A stretch of 64,000 nucleotides of DNA. Source: Mantis religiosa. Taxonomy: Eukaryota > Arthropoda > Insecta > Mantodea > Mantidae. The notes under the pieces were generated by a model that was not told the DNA's origin, did not search any database, and was given only the letters and a program-made list of their open reading frames with translations. How positions within the stretch are numbered: position 1 is the stretch's first letter; every line of letters begins with the position of its first letter. The stretch covers positions 867,002 through 931,001 of the forward strand of contig JAUKNK010000148.1 of NCBI GenBank assembly GCA_030765055.1. The letters run 5' to 3'. Shown in pieces: positions 1 to 15,111 of the stretch. Made by a program: the position numbers and the translations under genes.

Positions 1-1309
1 AGCATAACCTATATTTGTTATCTCTTAAGTGCACATATAGAACCCAAGCCTACAGTCAGATACAGCACCTTATCGCAGCACAACATATATTTGTTATCTG
101 TTCAGTGCACTAATAACCCAAATCCTACAGTTAGATACAGCACCATATACCAGCACAACCTATATTTGAAATCTGATTAGTGCACAAATTGACCCCAATC
201 CTACACATAGATACAGCGGCATATACCAGCACAACCTATAACTGCTATCTGTTAAGTACACAAATAGTACCCAATCCTACAGTTAGATACAGCACCATAT
301 ACTTGCACAACCTATATTTGAAATGTGATTAGTGCACAAATAGACCCCAATCCTACAGTTAGATACAGCACCATAAACCAGCACAACCTATATTTGAAAT
401 CTGATTAGTGCACAAATAGTCCCCAATCCTACAGTTAGATACAGCACCATATCCCAGCACAACCTATATTTGAAATCTGATTAGTGCACAAATTGACCCC
501 AATCCTAATGTTAGATACAGAGGCATATCCCAGCACAACCTATAACTGTTATCTGTGAAGTGCACAAATTGACCCCAATCCTACAGTTAGATACAGCGGC
601 ATATACCAGCACAACCTATAACTGTTATCTGTTAAGTGCACAAATAGTCCCCAATCCTACAGTTAGATACAGCACCATATACTTGCACAACCTATATTTG
701 AAATCTGATTAGTGCACAAATTGACCCCAATCCTACAGTTAGATACAGCACCATATACCAGCATCACCTATATTTGAAATCTGATTAGTGCACAAATTGA
801 CCCCAATCCTACAGTTAGATACAGCGGCATATACCAGCACAACCTATAACTGTTATCTGTTAAGTGCACAAATAGTCCCCAATCCTACAGTTAGATACAG
901 CACCATATACTTTCACAACCTATATTTGAAATCTGATTAGTGCACAAATTGACCCCAATCCTACAGTTAGATACAGCACCATATACCAGCACAACCTATA
1001 TTTGAAATCTGATTAGTGCACAAATAGACCCCAATCCTACAGTTATATACGGCGGCATATAGCAGCACAACCTATAACTGTTATCTGTTAAGTGCACAAA
1101 TAGTCCCAAATTCAACTGTTAGATACAGCACCATATACTTGCACAACCTATATTTGAAATCTGTTTAGTGCCCAAATAGACCCCAATCCTACAGTTATAT
1201 ACGGCGGCATATAGCAGCAAAACCTATAACTGTTATCTGTTATGTGCACAAATAGTCCCAAATTCAACTGTTAGATACAGCACCATATACTTGCACAACC
1301 TATATTTGA

Positions 1310-4300
1310 AATCTGATTAGTGCACAAATAGACCCCAATCCTACAGTTATATACGGCGGCATATAGCAGCACAACCTATAACTGTTATCTGTTAAGTGCA
1401 CAAATAGTCCCAAATTCAACTGTTAGATACAGCACCATATACTTGCACAACCTATATTTGAAATCTGTTTAGTGCCCAAATAGACCCCAATCCTACAGTT
1501 ATATACAGCGGCATATAGCAGCACAACCTATAACTGTTATCTGTTAAATGCACAAATGGTCCCCAATTCTACTGTTAGATACAGCACCATATCCCAGCAC
1601 AACCTATATTTGAAATCTGATTAGTGCACAAATAGACCCCAATCCTACAGTTAGATACAGCGGCATATCCCAGCACAACCTACAACTGTTATCTCTTAAT
1701 TGCAGAAATAGACCCCAATCCTACAGTTAGTTACAGCTTCATATAGCAGCACAACCTATAACTGTTATCTGTTAAGTGCACAAATAGACCCCAAACCTAC
1801 AGTTAGATACAGCACCATATCCCAGCACAACCTATATTTGAAATCTGATTAGTGCACAAATAGACACCAATCCTACAGTTATATACAGCGGCATATAGCA
1901 GCACAACCTATATTTGTTATCTGTTAAGTGCACAATTAGACCCCAAGCCTACGGTTGAATACAGCACCATATCCCAGCACAACCTATATTTGTTATCCGT
2001 TTAGTGCACAAATGGACCCCAATCCTGCAGTTAGATACAGCACCATATCACAGCATAACCTATATTTGTTATCTCTTAAGTGCACATATAGAACCCAAGC
2101 CTACAGTCAGATACAGCACCATATCGCAGCACAACATATATTTGTTATCTGTTCAGTGCACTAATAACCCAAATCCTACAGTTAGATACAGCAGCATATA
2201 CCAGTGCAACATATATTTGTTATCTGTTTAGTGCACAAATTGACCCCAATCCTACAGTTAGATACAGCACCATATACCTGCGTAACCTATATTTAAAATA
2301 TGATTAGTGCACAAATAGACCCCAATCCTACAGTTAGATAAAGCACCATATCCCAGCACAACCTATATTTGAAATCTGATTAGTGCACAAATAGACCCCA
2401 ATCCTACTGTTAGATACAGCGGCATATACCAGCACAACCTACAACTGTTATCTGTTAAGTGCACAAATTGTCCCCAATTCTACTGTTAGATATAGCACCA
2501 TATACTTGCACAACCTATATTTTAAATCTGATTAGTGCACAAATTGACCCCAATCCTACAGTTAGATATAGCGGCATATCCCAGCGCAACCTATATTTGT
2601 TATCTGTTAAGTGCACAAATGGACCCCAAACCTACAGTTAGATACAGCGGCATATACCAGCACAACCAATAACTGTTATCCGTTAAGTGCACAAATAGAC
2701 CCCAAACCTACAGTTAGATACAGCACCATATACCAGCAGATCCTTTATTTGAAATACGATTAGTGCACAAATAGACCCCAATGCTACAGTTAGATACAGC
2801 ACCATATCCCAGCACAACCTATATTTGAAATCTGTTTAGTGCACAAATAGACCCCAAGCCTACGGTTAGATACAGCACCATATCCCAGCACAACCAATAT
2901 TTGTTATCCGTTTAGTGCACAAATGGGCCCCAATCCTACAGGTAGATACAGCAGCATATACCTGCACAACCTTTATTTGTTATATGTTAAGTGCACTAAT
3001 AGACCCCATTTCTATAGTTAGATACAGCAGCATATCCCAGCACAAATTATATTTGTTATCTCTTTAGTGCACAAATAGACCCCAATCCTACAGTTAGATA
3101 CAGCAGCATATCCCATAACAACCTATATTTGTTATCTGTTTAGTGCACAAATAGACCCCAATCCTACAGTTAGATACAGCAGCATATCCCAGCACAAACT
3201 ATAACTCATATCTGCTAAGTGCACAATTAGACCCCAGGCCTACGGTTAGATACAGCACCATATACCAGCACAACCTATAACTGTTATCTGTTAAGCGCAC
3301 AATTAGACCCCAAGCCTACGGTTGAATACAGCACCATATCCCAGCACAACCTATATTTGTTATCCGTTTAGTGCAAAAATGGACCCCAATCCTGCAGTTA
3401 GATACAGAACCATATCACAGCATAACCTATATTTGTTATCTGTTCAGTGCACTTATAACCCCAATCCTACAGTTAGATACAGCACCATATAACTGCACAA
3501 CCTATAACTGTTATCTGTTAAGTGCACAATTAGACCCCAAGCCTACAGTTGAATACAGCACCATATCCCAGCACAACCTATATTTGTTATCCGTTTAGTG
3601 CACAAATGGACCCCAATCCTGCAGTTAGATACAGAACCATATCACAGCATAACCTATATTTGTTATCTGTTCAGTGCACTTATAACCCCAATCCTACAGT
3701 TAGATACAGCACCATATAACTGCACAACCTATAACTGTTATCTGTTAAGTGCACAATTAGACCCCAAGCCTACAGTTGAATACAGCACCATATCCCAGCA
3801 CAACCTATATTTGTTATCCGTTTAGTGCACAAATGGACCCCAATCCTGCAGTTAGATACAGCACCATATCACAGCATCACCTATATATGTTATTTCTTAA
3901 GTGCACATATGGAACCCAAGCCTACAGTCAGATACAGCACCATATAACTGCACAACCTATATATGTTATCTTTTAAGTGCGCAAATAGACCCCAATCCTA
4001 CAGTTAGATACAGCACCATATCGCAGCACAACATATATTTGTTATCTGTTCAGTGCACTTATAACCCCAATCCTACAGTTAGATACAGCACCATATCGCA
4101 GCACAACATATATTTGTTATCTGTTCAGTGCACTTATAGCCCCAATCCTACAGTTAGATACAGCACCATATAACTGCACAACCTATAACTGTTATCTGTT
4201 AAGTGCACAATTAGACCCCAAGCCTACAGTTGAATACAGCACCATATCCCAGCACAACCTATATTTGTTATCCGTTTAGTGCACAAATGGACCCCAATCC

Positions 4301-7300
4301 TGCAGTTAGATACAGCACCATATCACAGCATCACCTATATATGTTATTTCTTAAGTGCACATATGGAACCCAAGCCTACAGTCAGATACAGCACCATATA
4401 ACTGCACAACCTATATATGTTATCTTTTAAGTGCGCAAATAGACCCCAATCCTACAGTTAGATACAGCACCATATAACTGCACAACCTATATTTGTTATC
4501 TGTTAAGTGCACAAATAGACCACAACCCTACAGTTAGATACAGCAGCATATACCAGCACAACATATATTTTTTATCTGTTCAGCGAACTAATAGACCCCA
4601 ATCCTACAGTTAGATACAGCAGCATATCCCAGCACAACCTATATTTGTTATCTGTTTAGTGCACAAATAGTCCCCCATCCTACAGTAGGATACAGCAGCA
4701 TATACCAGCACAACCTATATTTGTTATCTGTTTAGTGCACAAACAGACTCCAATCCTACAGTTAGATACAGCACCATATACCTGCGTAACCTATATTTGT
4801 TATCTGTTAAGTGCACAAATTGACCCCAGTCCTACAATTAGATACAGCACCATATCCCAGCACAACCTATATTTGAAATATGATTAGTGCACAAATAGAC
4901 CCCAATCCTACAGTTAGATACAGCACCATATCCCAGCACAACCTATATTTGAAATCTGATTAGAGCACAAATAGACCCCACTCCTACAGTTAGATACAGC
5001 ACCATATACCAGCACAACCTATATTTGAAATCTGATTAGTGCACAAATTGACCCCAATCCTACAGATAGATACAGCACCATATACCTGCGTAACCTATAT
5101 TTGTTATCTGTTAAGTGCACAAATTGACCCTAGTCCTACAATTAGATACAGCACCATATCTCAGCACAACCTATATTTGAAATATGATTAGTGCACAAAT
5201 AGTCCCCAATCCTACAGTTAGATACAGCACCATATCCCAGCACAACCTATATTCGAAATCTGATTAGAGCACAAATAGACCCCACTCCTACAGTTAGATA
5301 CAGCACCATATACCAGCACAACCTATATTTGAAATCTGATTAGTGCACAAATTGACCCCAATCCTACACATAGATACAGCGGCATATACCAGCACAACCT
5401 ATAACTGCTATCTGTTAAGTACACAAATAGTACCCAATCCTACAGTTAGATACAGCACCATATACTTGCACAACCTATATTTGAAATGTGATTTGTGCAC
5501 AAATTGACCCCAATCCTACAGTTAGATACAGCACCATAAACCAGCACAACCTATATTTGAAATCTGATTAGTGCACAAATAGTCCCCAATCCTACAGTTA
5601 GATACAGCACCATATCCCAGCACAACCTATATTTGAAATCTGATTAGTGCACAAATTGACCCCAATCCTAATGTTAGATACAGCGGCATATCCCAGCACA
5701 ACCTATAACTGTTATCTGTGAAGTGCACAAATTGACCCCAATCCTACAGTTAGATACAGCGGCATATACCAGCACAACCTATATTTGAAATCTGATTAGT
5801 GCACAAATAGTCCCCAATCCTACAGTTAGATACAGCACCATATCCCAGCACAACCTATATTTGAAATCTGATTAGTGCACAAATTGACCCCAATCCTAAT
5901 GTTAGATACAGAGGCATATCCCAGCACAACCTATAACTGTTATCTGTGAAGTGCACAAATTGACCCCAATCCTACAGTTAGATACAGCGGCATATACCAG
6001 CACAACCTATAACTGTTATCTGTTAAGTGCACAAATAGTCCCCAATCCTACAGTTAGATACAGCACCATATACTTGCACAACCTATATTTGAAATCTGAT
6101 TAGTGCACAAATTGACCCCAATCCTACAGTTAGATACAGCACCATATACCAGCATCACCTATATTTGAAATCTGATTAGTGCACAAATTGACCCCAATCC
6201 TACAGTTAGATACAGCGGCATATACCAGCACAACCTATAACTGTTATCTGTTAAGTGCACAAATATTCCCCAATCCTACAGTTAGATACAGCACCATATA
6301 CTTGCACAACCTATATTTGAAATCTGATTAGTGCACAAATAGACCCCAATCCCACAGTTAGATACAGCAGCATATCCCAGCACAACCTATAACTGTTATC
6401 TGTTAAGTGCCCAAATAGTCCCCAGTCCTACATTTAGATACAGCAGCATATACCAGCACTACCTATAACTGTTATCTGTTAAGTGCACAAATAGTCACCA
6501 ATCCTACAGTTAGATACAGCACCATATACTTTCACAACCTATATTTGAAATCTGATTAGTGCACAAATTGACCCCAATCCTACAGTTAGATACAGCACCA
6601 TATACCAGCACAACCTATATTTGAAATCTGATTAATGCACAAATAGACCCCAAGCCTACAGTTAGATACAGCGGCATATACCAGCACAACCAATAACTGT
6701 TAAACGTTAAGTGCACAAATAGACCCCAAACCTACTGTTAAATACAGCACCATATCCCAGCACAACCTATATTTGAAACCTGATTAGTGCACAAATAGAC
6801 CCCAATCCTACAGTTATATACAGCGGCATATAGCAGCACAACCTATAACTGTTATCTGTTAAGTGTACAATTAGACCCCAATCCTACAGTTAGATACAGC
6901 ACCATATCGCAGCACAACCTATAACTGTTATGTGTTAGGTGCACAAATAGACCCCAATCCTACAGTTAGATACAGCACCATATCCCAGCACAACCTATAA
7001 CTGTTATCTGATAAGTGCACAATTAGACCCCAATCCTACAGTTAGATACAGCGGCATATCCCAGCACAACCTGTAACTGTTATCTTTTAAGTGCACAAAT
7101 AGACGCCAATCCTACAGTTAGATACAGCACCATGTCCCAGCACAACCTATATTTGAAATCTGATTAGTTTACAAATAGACCCCAATCCTACAGTTAGATA
7201 TTGCAGCATATCCCAGCACAACCTATAACAGTTATCTGTTAAGTGCACAATTAGACCCCAAGCCTACGGTTAGATACAGCACCATATCCCAGCACAACCT

Positions 7301-8215
7301 ATATTTGTTATCTGTTTAGTGCACAAATGGGCCCCAATCCTACAGTTAGATACAGCACCAGATACCTGCACAACCTTTATTTGTTATCTGTTAAATGCAC
7401 AATTAGACCCCAAGCCTACGGTTGAATACAGCAGCATATCCCAGCACAACCTATATTTGTTATCTCTTTAGTGCACAAATAGACCCCAATCCTACAGTTA
7501 GATACAGCACCATATCGCAGCACAACCTATAACTGTTATCTGTTAAGTGCACAATTAGACCCCAAGCCTACGGTTGAATACAGCAGCATATCCCAGCACA
7601 ACCTATATTTGTTATCTCTTTAGTGCACAAATAGACCCCAATCCTACAGTTAGACACAGCACCATATCCCAGCAGAACCTATAACAGTTATCTGTTAAGT
7701 GCACAATTAGAACCCAAGCCTACGGTTAGATACAGCACCATATCCCAGCACAACCTATATTTGTTATCTGTTTAGTGCACAAATAGACCCCAATCCTACA
7801 GTTAGATACAGCAGCATATCCCAGCACAACCTATATTTGTTATCTGTTTAGTGCACAAATAGACCCCAATCCTACAGTTAGATACAGCAGCATATACCTG
7901 CACAACCTCTATTTGTTATCTTTTAAGAGCACAAATAGACCCCAATCCTACAGTTAGATAGTGCACCATATCACAGCACAACATATATTTGTTATCTGTT
8001 CAGTGCACTAATAACCCCAATCCTAGAGTTAGATGCAGCAGCATATACCTGCACAACCTATATTTGTTATCTGTTTAGTGCACAAATAGACCCCAATCTT
8101 ACAGTTAGATATAGCACCATATTCCAGCACATCCAATATTTGATTTCTGTTAAGTGAAAAAGAGACCCCAATCCCACAGTTAGATACAGCATCATATTCC
8201 AGCACAAAATATATT
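1310..8215 (+). repeat. Higher-order repeat A, copy 1 (about 6.9 kb)
   Basis: This stretch matches 8813-15111 variant by variant. The offset is 7,503 bp from about 1310 to 4170, 7,124 bp from about 4480 onward (for example the CCTACACATAG variant at 5363 and 12487), and 6,896 bp near 8045/14941. The steps between offsets, 379 and 228 bp, are about five and exactly three monomers. Ends were placed where private variants stop matching, so they are good to about one monomer. Confidence 0.85.
3776..4430 (+). repeat. Local 454-bp (six-monomer) tandem duplication in HOR A copy 1
   Basis: A block recognised by the rare CATCACCTATATATG and TTTCTTAAGTGCACATATGG variants occurs at about 3776-3976 and again 454 bp later at about 4230-4430. 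The equivalent place in copy 2 (11279-11479) has it only once. This is a private duplication of copy 1. Confidence 0.85.
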
Positions 8216-8812
8216 TGTTATCTGTTTAGCGCACAAATAGAACCCAAGCCTACAGCTAGATACAGCAACATATCCCTGCACAACCAATATTTGTTATCTG
8301 TTCAGTGCACATTGACCCCAATCCTACAGTTCGATATAGCACCATAATCCAGCACAACCAATATTTTTATCTGTTAAGTGCACAAATAGACCCCAATTCT
8401 ACAGTTAGATACAGCAGCATATCCCAGCACAACCTATATTTGTTATCTGTTTAGCGCACAAATAGACTTTAGATACAGCACCATATACCTGCACAACCTA
8501 TATTTGTTGTCTCTTTAGAGCACAAATTGACCACAATCCTACAGTTAGATACAGCGGCATATACCGGCACAACCTATAACTGTTATCTGTTAAATGCACA
8601 AATAGAACCCCAATTCTACTGTTAGATACAGCACCATATCCCAGCACAACCTATATTTGAAATCTGATTAGTGCACAAATAGACCCCAATCCTACAGTTG
8701 GATACAGCGGCATATACCAGCACAACCTATAACTGTTATCTGTTAAATGCACAAATGGTCCCCAATTCTACTGTTAGATACAGCACCATATCCCAGCACA
8801 ACCTATATTTGA

Positions 8813-11800
8813 AATCTGATTAGTGCACAAATAGACCCCAATCCTACAGTTATATACGGCGGCATATAGCAGCACAACCTATAACTGTTATCTGTTAAGT
8901 GCACAAATAGTCCCAAATTCAACTGTTAGATACAGCACCATATACTTGCACAACCTATATTTGAAATCTGTTTAGTGCCCAAATAGACCCCAATCCTACA
9001 GTTATATACAGCGGCATATAGCAGCACAACCTATAACTGTTATCTGTTAAATGCACAAATGGTCCCCAATTCTACTGTTAGATACAGCACCATATCCCAG
9101 CACAACCTATATTTGAAATCTGATTAGTGCACAAATAGACCCCAATCCTACAGTTAGATACAGCGGCATATCCCAGCACAACCTACAACTGTTATCTCTT
9201 AATTGCAGAAATAGACCCCAATCCTACAGTTAGATACAGCTTCATATAGCAGCACAACCTATAACTGTTATCTGTTAAGTGCACAAATAGACCCCAAACC
9301 TACAGTTAGATACAGCACCATATCCCAGCACAACCTATATTTGAAATCTGATTAGTGCACAAATAGACACCAATCCTACAGTTATATACAGCGGCATATA
9401 GCAGCACAACCTATATTTGTTATCTGTTAAGTGCACAATTAGGCCCCAAGCCTACCGTTGAATACAGCACCATATCCTAGCACTACCTATATTTGTTATC
9501 TCTTTAGTGCACAAATAGACCCCAATCCTACAGTTAGATACAGCACCATATCACAGCATAACCTATATTTGTTATCTCTTAAGTGCACATATAGAACCCA
9601 AGCCTACAGTCAGATACAGCACCTTATCGCAGCACAACATATATTTGTTATCTGTTCAGTGCACTAATAACCCAAATCCTACAGTTAGATACAGCAGCAT
9701 ATACCAGTGCAACATATATTTGTTATCTGTTTAGTGCACAAATTGACCCCAATCCTACAGTTAGATACAGCACCATATACCTGCGTAACCTATATTTAAA
9801 ATATGATTAGTGCACAAGTAGACCCCAATCCTACAGTTAGATAAAGCACCATATCCCAGCACAACCTATATTTGAAATCTGATTAGTGCACAAATAGACC
9901 CCAATCCTACTGTTAGATACAGCGGCATATACCAGCACAACCTACAACTGTTATCTGTTAAGTGCACAAATTGTCCCCAATTCTACTGTTAGATATAGCA
10001 CCATATACTTGCACAACCTATATTTTAAATCTGATTAGTGCACAAATTGACCCCAATCCTACAGTTAGATATAGCGGCATATCCCAGCGCAACCTATATT
10101 TGTTATCTGTTAAGTGCACAAATAGACCCCAAACCTACAGTTAGATACAGCGGCATATACCAGCACAACCAATAACTGTTATCCGTTAAGTGCACAAATA
10201 GACCCCAAACCTACAGTTAGATACAGCACCATATACCAGCAGATCCTTTATTTGAAATACGATTAGTGCACAAATAGACCCCAATGCTACAGTTAGATAC
10301 AGCACCATATCCCAGCACAACCTATATTTGAAATCTGTTTAGTGCACAAATAGACCCCAAGCCTACGGTTAGATACAGCACCATATCCCAGCACAACCAA
10401 TATTTGTTATCCGTTTAGTGCACAAATGGGCCCCAATCCTACAGGTAGATACAGCAGCATATACCTGCACAACCTTTATTTGTTATATGTTAAGTGCACT
10501 AATAGACCCCATTTCTATAGTTAGATACAGCAGCATATCCCAGCACAAATTATATTTGTTATCTCTTTAGTGCACAAATAGACCCCAATCCTACAGTTAG
10601 ATACAGCAGCATATCCCATAACAACCTATATTTGTTATCTGTTTAGTGCACAAATAGACCCCAATCCTACAGTTAGATACAGCAGCATATCCCAGCACAA
10701 ACTATAACTCATATCTGCTAAGTGCACAATTAGACCCCAGGCCTACGGTTAGATACAGCACCATATACCAGCACAACCTATAACTGTTATCTGTTAAGCG
10801 CACAATTAGACCCCAAGCCTACGGTTGAATACAGCACCATATCCCAGCACAACCTATATTTGTTATCCGTTTAGTGCACAAATGGACCCCAATCCTGCAG
10901 TTAGATACAGAACCATATCACAGCATAACCTATATTTGTTATCTGTTCAGTGCACTTATAACCCCAATCCTACAGTTAGATACAGCACCATATAACTGCA
11001 CAACCTATAACTGTTATCTGTTAAGTGCACAATTAGACCCCAAGCCTACAGTTGAATACAGCACCATATCCCAGCACAACCTATATTTGTTATCCGTTTA
11101 GTGCACAAATGGACCCCAATCCTGCAGTTAGATACAGAACCATATCACAGCATAACCTATATTTGTTATCTGTTCAGTGCACTTATAGCCCCAATCCTAC
11201 AGTTAGATACAGCACCATATAACTGCACAACCTATAACTGTTATCTGTTAAGTGCACAATTAGACCCCAAGCCTACAGTTGAATACAGCACCATATCCCA
11301 GCACAACCTATATTTGTTATCCGTTTAGTGCACAAATGGACCCCAATCCTGCAGTTAGATACAGCACCATATCACAGCATCACCTATATATGTTATTTCT
11401 TAAGTGCACATATGGAACCCAAGCCTACAGTCAGATACAGCACCATATAACTGCACAACCTATATATGTTATCTTTTAAGTGCGCAAATAGACCCCAATC
11501 CTACAGTTAGATACAGCACCATATCGCAGCACAACATATATTTGTTATCTGTTCAGTGCACTTATAACCCCAATCCTACAGTTAGATACAGCACCATATA
11601 ACTGCACAACCTATATTTGTTATCTGTTAAGTGCACAAATAGACCACAACCCTACAGTTAGATACAGCAGCATATACCAGCACAACATATATTTTTTATC
11701 TGTTCAGCGAACTAATAGACCCCAATCCTACAGTTAGATACAGCAGCATATCCCAGCACAACCTATATTTGTTATCTGTTTAGTGCACAAATAGTCCCCC

Positions 11801-14800
11801 ATCCTACAGTAGGATACAGCAGCATATACCAGCACAACCTATATTTGTTATCTGTTTAGTGCACAAACAGACTCCAATCCTACAGTTAGATACAGCACCA
11901 TATACCTGCGTAACCTATATTTGTTATCTGTTAAGTGCACAAATTGACCCCAGGCCTACAATTAGATACAGCGCCATATCCCAGCACAACCTATATTTGA
12001 AATATGATTAGTGCACAAATAGACCCCAATCCTACAGTTAGATACAGCACCATATCCCAGCACAACCTATATTTGAAATCTGATTAGAGCACAAATAGAC
12101 CCCACTCCTACAGTTAGATACAGCACCATATACCAGCACAACCTATATTTGAAATCTGATTAGTGCACAAATTGACCCCAATCCTACAGATAGATACAGC
12201 ACCATATACCTGCGTAACCTATATTTGTTATCTGTTAAGTGCACAAATTGACCCTAGTCCTACAATTAGATACAGCACCATATCTCAGCACAACCTATAT
12301 TTGAAATATGATTAGTGCACAAATAGTCCCCAATCCTACAGTTAGATACAGCACCATATCCCAGCACAACCTATATTCGAAATCTGATTAGAGCACAAAT
12401 AGACCCCACTCCTACAGTTAGATACAGCACCATATACCAGCACAACCTATATTTGAAATCTGATTAGTGCACAAATTGACCCCAATCCTACACATAGATA
12501 CAGCGGCATATACCAGCACAACCTATAACTGCTATCTGTTAAGTACACAAATAGTACCCAATCCTACAGTTAGATACAGCACCATATACTTGCACAACCT
12601 ATATTTGAAATGTGATTAGTGCACAAATTGACCCCAATCCTACAGTTAGATACAGCACCATAAACCAGCACAACCTATATTTGAAATCTGATTAGTGCAC
12701 AAATAGTCCCCAATCCTACAGTTAGATACAGCACCATATCCCAGCACAACCTATATTTGAAATCTGATTAGTGCACAAATTGACCCCAATCCTAATGTTA
12801 GATACAGAGGCATATCCCAGCACAACCTATAACTGTTATCTGTGAAGTGCACAAATTGACCCCAATCCTACAGTTAGATACAGCGGCATATACCAGCACA
12901 ACCTATAACTGTTATCTGTTAAGTGCACAAATAGTCCCCAATCCTACAGTTAGATACAGCACCATATACTTGCACAACCTATATTTGAAATCTGATTAGT
13001 GCACAAATTGACCCCAATCCTACAGTTAGATACAGCACCATATACCAGCATCACCTATATTTGAAATCTGATTAGTGCACAAATTGACCCCAATCCTACA
13101 GTTAGATACAGCGGCATATACCAGCACAACCTATAACTGTTATCTGTTAAGTGCACAAATATTCCCCAATCCTACAGTTAGATACAGCACCATATACTTG
13201 CACAACCTATATTTGAAATCTGATTAGTGCACAAATAGACCCCAATCCCACAGTTAGATACAGCAGCATATCCCAGCACAACCTATAACTGTTATCTGTT
13301 AAGTGCCCAAATAGTCCCCAGTCCTACATTTAGATACAGCAGCATATACCAGCACAACCTATAACTGTTATCTGTTAAGTGCACAAATAGTCCCCAATCC
13401 TACAGTTAGATACAGCACCATATACTTTCACAACCTATATTTGAAATCTGATTAGTGCACAAATTGACCCCAATCCTACAGTTAGATACAGCACCATATA
13501 CCAGCACAACCTATATTTGAAATCTGATTAATGCACAAATAGACCCCAAGCCTACAGTTAGATACAGTGGCATATACCAGCACAACCAATAACTGTTATC
13601 CGTTAAGTGCACAAATAGACCCCAAACCTACTGTTAAATACAGCACCATATCCCAGCACAACCTATATTTGAAACCTGATTAGTGCACAAATAGACCCCA
13701 ATCCTACAGTTATATACAGCGGCATATAGCAGCACAACCTATAACTGTTATCTGTTAAGTGTACAATTAGACCCCAATCCTACAGTTAGATACAGCACCA
13801 TATCGCAGCACAACCTATAACTGTTATGTGTTAGGTGCACAAATAGACCCCAATCCTACAGTTAGATACAGCACCATATCCCAGCACAACCTATAACTGT
13901 TATCTGATAAGTGCACAATTAGACCCCAATCCTACAGTTAGATACAGCGGCATATCCCAGCACAACCTGTAACTGTTATCTTTTAAGTGCACAAATAGAC
14001 CCCAATCCTACAGTTAGATACAGCACCATGTCCCAGCACAACCTATATTTGAAATCTGATTAGTTTACAAATAGACCCCAATCCTACAGTTAGATATAGC
14101 AGCATATCCCAGCACAACCTATAACAGTTATCTGTTAAGTGCACAATTAGACCCCAAGCCTACGGTTAGATACAGCACCATATCCCAGCACAACCTACAT
14201 TTGTTATCCGTTTAGTGCACAAATGGGCCCCAATCCTACAGTTAGATACAGCACCAGATACCTGCACAACCTTTATTTGTTATCTGTTAAATGTACAATT
14301 AGACCCCAAGCCTACGGTTGAATACAGCAGCATATCCCAGCACAACCTATATTTGTTATCTCTTTAGTGCACAAATAGACCCCAATCCTACAGTTAGATA
14401 CAGCACCATATCGCAGCACAACCTATAACTGTTATCTGTTAAGTGCACAATTAGACCCCAAGCCTACGGTTGAATACAGCAGCATATCCCAGCACAACCT
14501 ATATTTGTTATCTCTTTAGTGCACAAATAGACCCCAATCCTACAGTTAGACACAGCACCATATCCCAGCAGAACCTATAACAGTTATCTGTTAAGTGCAC
14601 AATTAGAACCCAAGCCTACGGTTAGATACAGCACCATATCCCAGCACAACCTATATTTGTTATCTGTTTAGTGCACAAATAGACCCCAATCCTACAGTTA
14701 GATACAGCAGCATATCCCAGCACAACCTATATTTGTTATCTGTTTAGTGCACAAATAGACCCCAATCCTACAGTTAGATACAGCAGCATATACCTGCACA

Positions 14801-15111
14801 ACCTCTATTTGTTATCTTTTAAGAGCACAAATAGACCCCAATCCTACAGTTAGATAGTGCACCATATCACAGCACAACATATATTTGTTATCTGTTCAGT
14901 GCACTAATAACCCCAATCCTAGAGTTAGATGCAGCAGCATATACCTGCACAACCTATATTTGTTATCTGTTTAGTGCACAAATAGACCCCAATCTTACAG
15001 TTAGATATAGCACCATATTCCAGCACATCCAATATTTGATTTCTGTTAAGTGAAAAAGAGACCCCAATCCCACAGTTAGATACAGCATCATATTCCAGCA
15101 CAAAATATATT
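8813..15111 (+). repeat. Higher-order repeat A, copy 2 (about 6.3 kb)
   Basis: Second copy of the large unit at 1310-8215. It lacks an extra six-monomer block present in copy 1 and a further three monomers near its right half. Part of it (11141-15111) is repeated again at 24331 onward, so it belongs to two nested layers of duplication. Confidence 0.85.
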
